A stretch of 64,000 bases of DNA from Emticicia sp040253585 (GCF_040253585.1 NZ_JBELAU010000007.1:310001-374000); one strand, 5' to 3'. Numbered from the stretch's first letter, positions 24,629 through 33,443 are shown. Notes: generated by a model from the sequence alone, not told the origin. Made by a program: numbers and translations.

Positions 24629-26504
24629 GCAAAAAAGCATATTTTGTTGTCTATTATTAATTGTTGGGGTTTGCCATGGACAGGATATAAAACTTGATGT
24701 AAAAAAGAATATTGAAAACTTACTGAACCGTTCATTTATACAGTTTGCTGATTATCAAAACCCTGATTCTACCTATTATTTTGCCCAAAATGCTTATCAA
24801 AAATCCCAAAATATTGATTGGGATTATGGAACGGGAGCTGCTTTACACCGAATCGGTATGTCGTATAATATCAGAGGGCAGTATGATTTGGCAATAGAAT
24901 CTAACTTAAAAGCTCTTGTCTATGCAGAAAAAATAAAAAAAGACTCACTGACGGCAAGAATATATTATGATTTAGGTTCCAGCTACGGAAAATTAAACGA
25001 TAATCACAAAGGGATATATTATCATAATAAAGCTATTCCGCTTTTTATTAAATCTGATATGATGACCTTCGCTGGTTATGCTCTAAATAATATTGGTCTT
25101 TGTTATGGTAGATTAAACCAAGATAGTTTAGGTTTGATTTATTTTAATAAAGCAAAGAATATTTTTGAAAAGATTAAAGATGAATTTGGTATCGGAGTCA
25201 TTTTTAATAATTTGGGAAATTATTACGCCAAACAAAAAGATTATAAGCGAGCTATTGAAAACCAATTGTTGGGAATCTTTTACTATGAAAAATTCAACAA
25301 CCAATATCTTATGGCAGAATCCTACATTGATATGGGTAGGATATTGGAAAAAGTAAACCGAAAATTGGAAGCTATCAAGTATTACATAAAGGCTACTAAT
25401 ATTGCTGAGAAAAATAAATTACTTAATCTTGATTATGATGCTAACCTTGCATTGAAAGAATTATATTTTCAAGAAAATAAGACAGAAAAAGCCTACGAGT
25501 ATTTTATAAAAGCAGATGAAATTAGAAAAAAAATAGATGAAGACTTGAAACAAAAAAATATATCAAGTTTAAACCTTAAGTATGAAAACGAAAAGCAAAA
25601 GCTACTTGATAAGGAAAGGGAAAAGGAGATAAAAAGCCAAAAACGAAACCTGCTTTTTTTAATAATAGGGGTAGTTGTATTATTGGTTGTGATTGGGCTG
25701 GTAATCAAGGCTAATAGGAAACTTTCTGTACAAAATAGGATAATAAATGACCAACGGTCAGAATTGTTAGAACTAAACAAAGCGATAGAGAAAATGAATA
25801 TCGACTTGGAAGATAAAATTCTCGAAAGAACCCAAGAATTAAGTCTGGCTAACGAAAATCTAATACGTAAGAATCGAGAAATAGAAGAGGCTCTTTATAG
25901 AGGTCAAAAAATAGAGCGAAAAAGAGTTGCTGATGAACTCCATGATACACTTGGAGGGTATCTATCTGCAATGAGATTTGGTTTAATGGGATTTACAAAC
26001 TCAACTTTGACAATCGGTGAGACACAAATTTTAAATAGAGTTAATGAAGTTTTACAGTTGGCTTACGAAGAAGTAAGAAATATATCCCATAACTTAATAC
26101 CCGTTGATTTGGAAAAGTATGGTTTATCCTTTGCAATTACACAAATTCTTGGTGATGTCAATAATAACACAGAAAAAAGGTTTCGTTTTTATAATAATAT
26201 ATCAAATATTAGATTTAACCCGAAAATTGAATTTGAAATTTACTCTATTTGTTTAGAACTACTAAATAATGCCATCAAACATTCGAAGTCAAGCAATTTT
26301 TCTATTAGTTTATTAGTTAGTGAAATGACATTGTTCTTGGAGTTTGTAGAAGATTATTCTGATTCAGCATCAAGCCCAATTGTTATTAAAGGAAAGGGAA
26401 TAAGTAGTATAAAAAATAGAGTAAATTCGATAGGAGGAACTTTCTCCATCAATCAATATAATTATGAAGTTAAAGTTCCTATCTTAGAGAAACGATTGCT
26501 TTAA
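24609..26504 (+). CDS. TPR sensor histidine kinase (HisKA_3 type)
   Basis: 631 residues. Signal peptide (1-24), about six TPR-like repeats in the periplasm (~70-310; for example ALHRIGMSYNIRGQYDLAI, ALNNIGLCYGRLNQDSLGL), a membrane helix (347-367), a coiled coil (370-435), a HisKA_3 dimer/phosphorylation domain (His445 in ERKRVADELHDTLGG) and an HATPase domain with N-box ELLNNAIKHSKSSN and G-box GKGISSIKNRVNSIGG. It is expected to phosphorylate a NarL-type regulator; the one at 26921 lies convergent beyond a small gene. Its start overlaps the glutaminase gene by 20 bp, so the two are translated as a unit. Confidence 0.9.
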   Translation: MLFLTNKQKSIFCCLLLIVGVCHGQDIKLDVKKNIENLLNRSFIQFADYQNPDSTYYFAQNAYQKSQNIDWDYGTGAALHRIGMSYNIRGQYDLAIESNLKALVYAEKIKKDSLTARIYYDLGSSYGKLNDNHKGIYYHNKAIPLFIKSDMMTFAGYALNNIGLCYGRLNQDSLGLIYFNKAKNIFEKIKDEFGIGVIFNNLGNYYAKQKDYKRAIENQLLGIFYYEKFNNQYLMAESYIDMGRILEKVNRKLEAIKYYIKATNIAEKNKLLNLDYDANLALKELYFQENKTEKAYEYFIKADEIRKKIDEDLKQKNISSLNLKYENEKQKLLDKEREKEIKSQKRNLLFLIIGVVVLLVVIGLVIKANRKLSVQNRIINDQRSELLELNKAIEKMNIDLEDKILERTQELSLANENLIRKNREIEEALYRGQKIERKRVADELHDTLGGYLSAMRFGLMGFTNSTLTIGETQILNRVNEVLQLAYEEVRNISHNLIPVDLEKYGLSFAITQILGDVNNNTEKRFRFYNNISNIRFNPKIEFEIYSICLELLNNAIKHSKSSNFSISLLVSEMTLFLEFVEDYSDSASSPIVIKGKGISSIKNRVNSIGGTFSINQYNYEVKVPILEKRLL

Positions 26505-26892
26505 TATAAGAAAGACTTGTACCTTGCGAAGCTATTTCTATTTTATTGCGAGTACACGGAGTCTGAGTTCCTGCATTAGATGTCAAGAAGTCATCTGATG
26601 AAATAAAGAAATAGGCAAAATCAGTATTTGGTATTTTAAAAATATCTTTCACTTTATCTTCTAGAAAGAAAAACTCACCACCATCAGTTTCAATCTTATT
26701 AGGGTTGAGTGGTTGGCTATCAAGAAATTTATAGGTTTTTATCCACCATCCTGGAGAGTTCTTTTCTTTTAAGATGATTTCACCTAAAATACAAACCAGC
26801 TTTTCAGAGCCATTACTATCAGATTCTCCTTGCATCTTAGATAGAATTATTTCCTTATGTTCGACTGTTAGTTGGGGTAATTGGGTTGCCAT
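26479..26892 (-). CDS. Protein of unknown function, 137 residues
   Basis: Not recognised. No signal peptide or membrane helix; mixed alpha/beta composition. The middle (GEFFFLEDKVKDIFKIPNTDFAYFFISSDDF) looks globular, and the C-terminus is Ser/Thr-rich with one Cys (TSNAGTQTPCTR). It begins 28 bp after the response regulator gene on the same strand, so it is probably co-transcribed with it. Its last 26 bp overlap the 3' end of the histidine kinase gene on the opposite strand. It may take part in the output or control of that two-component system. Confidence 0.65.
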   Translation of the reverse strand: MATQLPQLTVEHKEIILSKMQGESDSNGSEKLVCILGEIILKEKNSPGWWIKTYKFLDSQPLNPNKIETDGGEFFFLEDKVKDIFKIPNTDFAYFFISSDDFLTSNAGTQTPCTRNKIEIASQGTSLSYIKAIVSLR

Positions 26893-26920
26893 AATAGTTA
26901 TAAATTTAATTGTTAAATAA

Positions 26921-27568
26921 TCACTTCAAAAATCCATTTTTCATAGCCCAACGCATCAGCCCCAGTGCCGAGTTTACACCTACTTTTTTCATCAAATTTC
27001 TACGATGCGTTTCTACTGTAGTTATACCTACAAAAATTCGTTCAGCAATTTCTGCATTACTTAGGTCTTGTATGATGAGCTGCATTACTTCAATCTCTCG
27101 TGGCGTAAGTGGTATATGTTCCGAAACCTCATCTTTTCCACTTGGTGTATTCTGATTGGGCAATTGAGCTAATCGCATTACTACCGTTTCGCTAAAATAC
27201 CGCTGCCCGTTCGCTACTGTTTTTAGAGCCAGTTCGAGCTCTTTTCGCTCAGTTCGCTTCATTATATAACCATCAACTCCTGCTACCAATGCTTCTTTAA
27301 TTACCGCTGGTTCTTCCGACATCGTGAGTAGCATCACTCGTACTTTTGGATATTTTTCTCGAACTCTGATGGTTGTTTCAATGCCATTCATGAGTGGCAT
27401 GTGCAAATCGGCCAGTACAATATCTACGTCGTTGGTTTCCAAAAAAGTTAGCACTTGCCAACCGTTATTGGCTGTGCCTACAACCTCAATGCCATTCATT
27501 GTATCAATCAAAATACTCAGACTTTCGGCTACAATCACATGGTCGTCGGCAATCAGAACTCTAATCAT
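26921..27568 (-). CDS. NarL/FixJ family response regulator
   Basis: 215 residues. The receiver is complete: acidic pair in VLIADDHVIVAES, phospho-acceptor Asp in DIVLADLHMPLMNGIE, Thr in VMLLTMSEEP and Lys in DGYIMKRTERKE. A LuxR-type HTH closes the protein (LTPREIEVMQLIIQDLSNAEIAERIFVGITTVETHRRNLMKKVG). It is the likely partner of the TPR histidine kinase at 24609-26504. The 386-bp gap upstream separates it from the divergent alpha-E gene. Confidence 0.92.
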   Translation of the reverse strand: MIRVLIADDHVIVAESLSILIDTMNGIEVVGTANNGWQVLTFLETNDVDIVLADLHMPLMNGIETTIRVREKYPKVRVMLLTMSEEPAVIKEALVAGVDGYIMKRTERKELELALKTVANGQRYFSETVVMRLAQLPNQNTPSGKDEVSEHIPLTPREIEVMQLIIQDLSNAEIAERIFVGITTVETHRRNLMKKVGVNSALGLMRWAMKNGFLK

Positions 27569-27896
27569 AAAGTTTGGTGAATCATAAATTAGTTTATAAT
27601 TCGGCTATGCTTAATTTTGGGTAAAATTCTTGTGGAAATGTGTGGAGGAAACAAAACCTGTAGGATGGGGACATCTTCGTGAGGTTAGGTTGATAATGCT
27701 TAGTTTGATTCTGCTATACTATAAAAATAGTGTCTTAAAACCAAGACCTTTACTTTAAATTTTATTTTGAGCAAATGTAAGCGAGGAATTTCGCCGAAAA
27801 AATACCTACTTATAGTGAATTTTATTTTCAATGTATAATTATTTCATGCTATGATTGTCTATAAAATCAAAAAATAGTTGCCCATTAATATTTTGC

Positions 27897-27926
27897 TTGT
27901 TTTTTCAATTACGTTTATTATCTTTG
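27897..27926 (+). promoter_or_regulatory. Promoter of the alpha-E/Anbu/transglutaminase genes
   Basis: -33 TTG at 27897-27899 and -7 TATCTTTG at 27919-27926, 19 nt apart, 28 bp before the ATG at 27955. Confidence 0.7.
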
Positions 27927-27953
27927 GTTTTCGTCAATAAAACCAAAGATAAT
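27917..27953. promoter_or_regulatory. 37-bp palindrome covering the -7 box and leader
   Basis: Perfect 15-bp arms attatctttggtttt (27917-27931) and aaaaccaaagataat (27939-27953), 7-bp centre. The left arm contains the -7 element and the right arm ends next to the start codon, so only half would be in the RNA; this favours a DNA operator. Confidence 0.55.
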
Positions 27954-27954
27954 T

Positions 27955-28917
27955 ATGTTGAGTCGTGTCGCCAATTCCATTTACTGGATTAATCGCTATA
28001 TTGAGCGAGCCGAAAATTATGCCCGTTTCGTAAGCGTAAACCTTAATCTAACCCTCGATGCCCCTGGAATCATGACTGCCCAGTGGGAGCCGCTTCTCAT
28101 CGCCACGGCCGATAACTATGGTTTTTTTGAGCATCATTCGGTAGCTGACCGAGATACTGTAATTGATTATATGACGTTTGATAAACGTAATCCGAACTCA
28201 ATTTATAGTTGTTTGGCCAATGCTCGTGAAAATGCCCGTACTATTCGTGAGAGCATCACAAAGGAAATGTGGGAGCATATAAATATTTTTTATCTAAAAA
28301 TCTCCGAAACTCAATCGGCTAAAAACTGGGAAATTGAGCAATTATTACAGTTTTTTGAGGAAATCAAAGAAGGTTGTCAGTTGTTTTTTGGAATCATTGA
28401 TTCGACCGTAACTCGCAACGAAGGCTTTCATTTTGGCCGTTTAGGACGCCTTCTTGAACGAGCCGATAAAACTTCTCGTTTCTTGGATGTGCGTTATTTT
28501 ACACTTCTACCTGACGACCAAGCCATGGGGTCGCCGCAAGAATTACTTATTTGGACTTCGGTACTTAAATCGGTGAGTGCCTTTAATATGTATCGTCAGC
28601 AGCACCGAGTAATCAATCCTTCGCACATTGTCGATTTCTTGGTTTTGGATAAAAGTTTTCCTCGTTCGATTTTCTATTGTATTCGTCAGGCGGAACTTTC
28701 CTTGTATCAAATTTCGGGTCGAGAACTAACCAGCGGATATTCAAATTTAGCTGAAAAAGAAATAACTCGTTTGCGTCACGAAATTGAATTCACGGAGGTC
28801 GGAGATGTTTTCAAGAAAGGTCTTCACCCTTATTTGGATGAGTTTCAGATAAAAAACAATACAGCAGCAGCCGAAATTTTCAATACATATTTCGACTTAA
28901 AGGCTGTTGAAGCATAA
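27955..28917 (+). CDS. Alpha-E domain protein
   Basis: 320 residues, all helical, starting MLSRVANSIYWINRYIERAENYAR, the family hallmark. Further motifs are the FGRLGRLLERADKTSRFLD block and the C-terminal YNLxxxEI-like region. Alpha-E proteins occur with transglutaminase-like, Anbu-type peptidase and circularly permuted ATP-grasp proteins in a conserved neighbourhood thought to make or modify a peptide. Here the peptidase and transglutaminase follow, but no ATP-grasp gene precedes it. Biochemical role unknown. Confidence 0.9.
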   Translation: MLSRVANSIYWINRYIERAENYARFVSVNLNLTLDAPGIMTAQWEPLLIATADNYGFFEHHSVADRDTVIDYMTFDKRNPNSIYSCLANARENARTIRESITKEMWEHINIFYLKISETQSAKNWEIEQLLQFFEEIKEGCQLFFGIIDSTVTRNEGFHFGRLGRLLERADKTSRFLDVRYFTLLPDDQAMGSPQELLIWTSVLKSVSAFNMYRQQHRVINPSHIVDFLVLDKSFPRSIFYCIRQAELSLYQISGRELTSGYSNLAEKEITRLRHEIEFTEVGDVFKKGLHPYLDEFQIKNNTAAAEIFNTYFDLKAVEA

Positions 28918-28953
28918 AATCGAAAAGAATTAAGGACAACTGAGAATAGAAAT

Positions 28954-28988
28954 TATCAATTTTTAATTCTCAATTATCAATTAAAAAA
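28954..28988. repeat. Heptamer array before the Anbu gene
   Basis: Five contiguous 7-bp units (tatcaat, ttttaat, tctcaat, tatcaat, taaaaaa), ending 2 bp before the start codon. The unit family is shared with 8441-8482. Confidence 0.6.
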
Positions 28989-28990
28989 GA

Positions 28991-29722
28991 ATGACTTTTT
29001 GTCTCGGAGTAAAAGTAGCTAAAGGAATTGTGGCCATTGCCGATACTCGCATCACATCGGGAAGCGAAGTTTCGAGCAATAAGAAAATTTTTGTGCATCA
29101 ATCGCAGCATCATTCGTTGTTTATCATGACTTCTGGCTTGCGTTCGGTGCGTGATAAAGCCATTACCTATTTCAAAGAAGTTTTGGAAGAACAAGATACC
29201 AAATTCGATAAACTATACAAAGCCGTAAATGCCTTTGGCGATATGGTAAAACGTGTAGCTGCCGAAGACAAAGCATCGCTGCGAGAAGCTGGTTTGTCGT
29301 TCAATTTGTCGGCCGTCATTGGTGGACAACTCGAAAAAGACGAAGAACACAAATTATATATGCTGTATCCCGAAGGAAATTGGATAGAAGTAACCGAGGG
29401 GTCGCCATTCATCATCATTGGGCAGCCGAATTATGGAAAACCAATTTTATATCGAAATCTGAAGTATAATACTTCTTTGCAGGAAGTGCTGAAACTCGGC
29501 TTTTTGGCATTTGATTCTACCCGTGTAAGTGCCAATGATGTTGATTTTCCGATTGATGTGATTTTGTGCGAAAAAGATAGCTTTAAAATCAATGAACAGC
29601 GTTACGAAAAAGCCGATTTAGAACAAATTTCATATCAATGGAATGCCTTACTGAATGCTTCCGTACAAAAGCTTCCAACCGATTGGATGGAACCAATTTT
29701 CTCGAAATCGCTTGAAATTTAA
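28991..29722 (+). CDS. Anbu-type (proteasome-related) Ntn peptidase
   Basis: 243 residues. The N-terminus MTFCLGVKVAKGIVAIADTRITSG is that of the Anbu family, bacterial relatives of HslV and the 20S beta subunit; Thr2 would become the catalytic nucleophile after Met removal, with the Asp and Lys residues of ADTR and of KKIFVH supporting. The later part (FIIIGQPNYGKPIL) is also typical. It should assemble as a cytosolic self-compartmentalising ring. The alpha-E and transglutaminase neighbours support the assignment. Confidence 0.9.
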   Translation: MTFCLGVKVAKGIVAIADTRITSGSEVSSNKKIFVHQSQHHSLFIMTSGLRSVRDKAITYFKEVLEEQDTKFDKLYKAVNAFGDMVKRVAAEDKASLREAGLSFNLSAVIGGQLEKDEEHKLYMLYPEGNWIEVTEGSPFIIIGQPNYGKPILYRNLKYNTSLQEVLKLGFLAFDSTRVSANDVDFPIDVILCEKDSFKINEQRYEKADLEQISYQWNALLNASVQKLPTDWMEPIFSKSLEI

Positions 29723-29846
29723 GGTAAAGTTGAATAAACTACGAACGCAGATAATTATGGATTTTGTTACAAAAAATACAAATTTTCATAATAATCTGCG
29801 TTCTATTTTGTAGATTTATTTTCAAAGAAAATGAAATGCAACTCCG

Positions 29847-30686
29847 ATGACTCTAAGTGTAGAACATACCCTTTATTACAGCTATTCAACTTCTGTTTCG
29901 CTTACGCCTCACACAATCTATCTTACGCCAAAAGCTTCTCCCAATCAGGAAATTGTGTCTTTTCAGCTTGAAATTTTGCCTACTCCAAACATCCTTTATA
30001 AAAATATTGATGTAGAAGGTAATGCTCAATCGGTGGCGTTTTTTGATACATCAACTGATAGACTGAGTTTTCGGGCAAAAGTTGAAATTGTTTCCAACGA
30101 AGTTAATCCTTTTCATTTTATCTATTTTCCATTCGGGGCTGAAACACTTCCTTTTAAGTATCCAGAGAAGGAATCTGAGTTGTTACAACCATATCTGACC
30201 GATGAGGGAGTAACTACGCTTATCGACCAGTTTGCCCGACAAATTGCGGCTGAAGCCAACTGGAAAACGACCGATTTTCTGACTCGAATTTCAAAATATA
30301 TTCGATATAATTTTGTTTATGAAAAACGCCTCGAAGGTGCTGCCAACTCGCCCGAAACGACGTTAATTTCTCGAAAAGGCACTTGCCGAGATTACGCCGT
30401 TTTGATGATTGCAGCTTGTAAAGCAATGGGTTTGGCAGCTCGGTTTGTGAGTGGCTATTGCTACGGCAGCGAGTTACAAGCCCATGAACTTCATGCGTGG
30501 GTAGAAGTTTATTTACCAGGGGCAGGTTGGCGAGGTTTCGACCCAACCGAAGGCCGAATTGTCGATTTTCACTACATTGCGTTGGCTTCTTCGGCACAAG
30601 CAGAGTTGATAAATCCGATTCGTGGTGGTTTCAGAGGGAATGCCGTTTCATCATTAAATGCCTTTGTTGATATTCAACAGAAATAA
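29847..30686 (+). CDS. Transglutaminase-like protein of the alpha-E/Anbu cluster
   Basis: 279 residues with an N-terminal beta domain (Bact_transglu_N, ~1-120; MTLSVEHTLYYSYSTSV) and a transglutaminase-like core with a full Cys-His-Asp triad: SRKGTCRDYAVLMIAACKAMG, ELHAWVEVYLPGAGW and GFDPTEGR. No signal peptide, so cytosolic. The family probably acts as peptidase or amidase or ligase on an unidentified peptide. Gap of 124 bp after the Anbu gene. Confidence 0.9.
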   Translation: MTLSVEHTLYYSYSTSVSLTPHTIYLTPKASPNQEIVSFQLEILPTPNILYKNIDVEGNAQSVAFFDTSTDRLSFRAKVEIVSNEVNPFHFIYFPFGAETLPFKYPEKESELLQPYLTDEGVTTLIDQFARQIAAEANWKTTDFLTRISKYIRYNFVYEKRLEGAANSPETTLISRKGTCRDYAVLMIAACKAMGLAARFVSGYCYGSELQAHELHAWVEVYLPGAGWRGFDPTEGRIVDFHYIALASSAQAELINPIRGGFRGNAVSSLNAFVDIQQK

Positions 30687-30788
30687 AAATCAGATTTTTT
30701 ATTTACTTTAGCATAAAAATGGCGTTTTCTGCCAAACATAACACTAACATCACTAAAATAACCTAAACTAATTACCAAATCTTTGATT

Positions 30789-32045
30789 ATGGGCATCAAG
30801 AACAGACTAATTGTCATGAATTTTCTCCAGTTTTTTATTTGGGCGTGTTGGCTCATTACGATTGGAGCATACTGGTTTCAAAATAAAGGTTGGTCAGGGG
30901 CTGAATTTGGAGCTATTTTTTCAACGATGGGAATTGCCTCATTGTTTATGCCAACTTTGGCAGGTATTATTGCCGATAAATACATCAATGCCGAACGACT
31001 TTATGCTATTTTGCATTTGCTCGGAGCTTTGGTATTGGTTTATATCCCACAAGTCGATAATCCGAATGATTTCTTTTGGGCAATTTTACTTTGCGTGATT
31101 TTCTATATGCCTACTTTGGCTCTCTCTAACTCAATTGCTTACACGATTCTAAAGAACAATAATACAACTGACCTCGTAAAGGATTTTCCACCAATTAGGG
31201 TTTGGGGAACGGTCGGTTTTGTAGTGGCTTTGTGGGTAATTAGCCTTACTCACAACGAAACTTCAGCCAATCAATTTTATATTGCAGCCGCTTCGGCGGT
31301 TGTATTGGCAATTTACTCGCTCACTTTACCCAAATGCCCGCCTTTGGCTGGTTCTCCTGATAAAAGAAGTTTTGTTGAGATATTGGGCTTGAATGCTTTC
31401 AAGTTATTTAAAGACCCAAAAATTGCGATTTTCTTCATTTTTGCGATGTTTTTGGGTGCATCTTTGCAATTAACTAACGCTTATGGCGATACTTTCTTGC
31501 ATGATTTTGCAAATGTTGATATTTACAAAGATTCGATTGCCGTAAAATATCCTGCCATTATTATGTCAATCTCGCAGATTTCTGAGACACTTTTTATCTT
31601 GGCGATTCCATTCTTTTTGAAACGTTTCGGAATTAAACAAGTAATGCTTATCAGTATGGTTGCGTGGGTATTACGTTTCGGGCTTTTTGCCTACGGAAAC
31701 CCAAGTGATGGACTTTGGATGATTATTATGTCGTGTATTGTTTATGGAATGGCCTTCGATTTCTTCAATATTTCGGGTTCGTTGTTTATCGAAACTTATA
31801 CTGACCCCAAAATCCGTTCATCGGCTCAAGGTTTATTTATGATGATGGTCAATGGTTTTGGAGCGGTTTCGGGAAGTTTGATTAGCGGATTCGTGATTCA
31901 GAAATATTTCACATTGGCCGATGGTACAAAAACTTGGACTGGTATTTGGCTTACATTTGCTATTTATTCATTAGTTGTAGCTATACTTTTCGCTATCTTA
32001 TTTAAGCACAAACACGAAGAAGGTGTAGAGGTGAAAGGGCATTGA
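30789..32045 (+). CDS. Nucleoside:H+ symporter family MFS transporter (NupG-like)
   Basis: 418 residues from the ATG at 30789 (a TTG two codons earlier is less likely). Twelve membrane helices; the N-terminus MNFLQFFIWACWLITIGAYW and GIASLFMPTLAGIIADKYINAERL match the NHS family of the major facilitator superfamily. It imports nucleosides with protons. The C-terminal signature SGSLFIETYTDPKIRSSAQGLFMMMVNGFG is also typical. Convergent with the following M16 gene across a perfect inverted repeat. Confidence 0.88.
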   Translation: MGIKNRLIVMNFLQFFIWACWLITIGAYWFQNKGWSGAEFGAIFSTMGIASLFMPTLAGIIADKYINAERLYAILHLLGALVLVYIPQVDNPNDFFWAILLCVIFYMPTLALSNSIAYTILKNNNTTDLVKDFPPIRVWGTVGFVVALWVISLTHNETSANQFYIAAASAVVLAIYSLTLPKCPPLAGSPDKRSFVEILGLNAFKLFKDPKIAIFFIFAMFLGASLQLTNAYGDTFLHDFANVDIYKDSIAVKYPAIIMSISQISETLFILAIPFFLKRFGIKQVMLISMVAWVLRFGLFAYGNPSDGLWMIIMSCIVYGMAFDFFNISGSLFIETYTDPKIRSSAQGLFMMMVNGFGAVSGSLISGFVIQKYFTLADGTKTWTGIWLTFAIYSLVVAILFAILFKHKHEEGVEVKGH

Positions 32046-32050
32046 AAAAA

Positions 32051-32115
32051 TGACGAATTGCTCGAATGACGAATTGTTCATATAATTCGTAACTCGTCAT
32101 TCGAGCAATTCGTCA
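32051..32115. terminator. 22-bp inverted repeat made of octamer units, between convergent genes
   Basis: Perfect 22-bp arms at 32051-32072 and 32094-32115. The left arm is a tandem of 8-bp units (tgacgaat, tgctcgaa, tgacgaat, ...) and the right arm its reverse complement, with a 21-nt middle. It probably serves as a bidirectional terminator. Confidence 0.7.
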
Positions 32116-32122
32116 TTCAAAA

Positions 32123-33361
32123 TTACTTTTCAGCTCTATAATACATCGTTGAGCAATTCTCCTTTCTGAATAGTCTATTGGCCATTGCTTGTAAACTCTG
32201 TGGGCTTACTTTCGCAATCTTTTCGGCATCGTCATTACACCAATCGGGATTACCTGCGTTTGCTGCAAAAGCCAGATTCATGGCACGGTTCAATAATTCT
32301 ACTTCGGCAAAAGCTAAAGTCGATTCTGCTTGGTTTTTTACTTTCTTCAATTCGTTTTCTGACAGCGTATTATCTCGTAATTCGGCAACAACTTCTTCAA
32401 TTGCTGCATCTGCTTCTTCAATATTTACACCTTCGTTGAGGTTTCCTTGAATCATCAATAAGCCTGGGTCGAGTGAGGCTGTTACATAGCCCGAAACATT
32501 ATTGAACAGTTGCTTTTCTTTAACTAATGTTGTGTAAAGTCTCGATGATTTTCCACGACCTAAAATATCACTCAATAAATCAGCATCATAAAACTCCTCA
32601 TCGAATCTTCCAGGCATATTATATGCTTTATAAATAGCATTTAAAGGCACTTTTGCCGAAGTTTCTAAGAATTTTGGGGCTGTTTGTGGAGCTTCCTGTG
32701 GCAGATTTCGCACATATTTCTCGCCTGCCGGAATCGGTTCAAACCATTTCTTACATAAGTCTTTTACTTGCTCAACTGTTACATCACCCGCAACCACTAA
32801 AATAGCGTTGTTTGGTAAATAATATTTATAGAAAAAGTGTTTCACATCGTCCATGGTGGCTTCTTCGATGTGGCTGATTTCTTTACCAATCGTTGCCCAA
32901 CGGTAAGGATGTTTTTCGTAAATCAAGGGGCGTAATTTTAGCCAAACATCACCATAAGGTTGATTCAGATAGCGTTGTTTAAACTCTTCGATTACTACTT
33001 TTCGTTGTACTTCAAGCACTTTTGGGTCGAACGAAAGGCTCATCATGCGGTCAGATTCGAGCCAAAAGGCTGTTTCGATATTCTGAGCGGGAAGCGTGAT
33101 ATAATAATTAGTAATATCGGGCGAGGTAAAAGCATTGTTTTCGCCACCTACTTTTTGCAGGGGTTCATCGTAAGACGGGATATTTTTTGAGCCACCAAAC
33201 ATTAAATGCTCAAAAAGGTGAGCAAAACCTGTTTTATTTTCATCTTCGTCACGTGAGCCGACATTATATAAAATGTTAAATGCCGCCATTGGGGTTGTAT
33301 GGTCTTCGTGGACGTAAACTTCTAAGCCGTTTTTTAAAGTAAAATGTTGGTAGTTAATCAT
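32123..33361 (-). CDS. M16 family zinc metallopeptidase (pitrilysin-like)
   Basis: 412 residues. The inverted zinc motif HxxEH is in FAHLFEHLMFGG, with the downstream Glu in VQRKVVIEEFKQRY about 75 residues on. The second M16 domain follows (KVPLNAIYKAYNMPGRFDEEFYDADLLSDILGRGKSSRLY), the size of one processing-peptidase-type subunit. No signal peptide, so probably cytosolic. In many Bacteroidota such genes come in pairs; here no second M16 gene is adjacent. Confidence 0.92.
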   Translation of the reverse strand: MINYQHFTLKNGLEVYVHEDHTTPMAAFNILYNVGSRDEDENKTGFAHLFEHLMFGGSKNIPSYDEPLQKVGGENNAFTSPDITNYYITLPAQNIETAFWLESDRMMSLSFDPKVLEVQRKVVIEEFKQRYLNQPYGDVWLKLRPLIYEKHPYRWATIGKEISHIEEATMDDVKHFFYKYYLPNNAILVVAGDVTVEQVKDLCKKWFEPIPAGEKYVRNLPQEAPQTAPKFLETSAKVPLNAIYKAYNMPGRFDEEFYDADLLSDILGRGKSSRLYTTLVKEKQLFNNVSGYVTASLDPGLLMIQGNLNEGVNIEEADAAIEEVVAELRDNTLSENELKKVKNQAESTLAFAEVELLNRAMNLAFAANAGNPDWCNDDAEKIAKVSPQSLQAMANRLFRKENCSTMYYRAEK

Positions 33362-33420
33362 CAGAACGCAAAGTGCAAAGCACGATTAAAAATTTAGAAT
33401 GAAAATGATTATTTTTATTC

Positions 33421-33440
33421 TTCGTACGAAAATGTACGAA
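33421..33440. promoter_or_regulatory. Inverted repeat TTCGTAC-N6-GTACGAA
   Basis: Perfect 7-bp arms at 33421-33427 and 33434-33440, just downstream of the M16 promoter on the minus strand; a candidate operator. Confidence 0.35.
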
Positions 33441-33443
33441 TCA

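Larger units (their letters stand above)
27569..27954. other. 386-bp AT-rich intergenic region between divergent genes
   Basis: No convincing gene. A -7-like TACATTTG for the response regulator is on the minus strand at 27779-27772. The promoter and palindrome of the alpha-E gene are at the right end. Confidence 0.5.
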
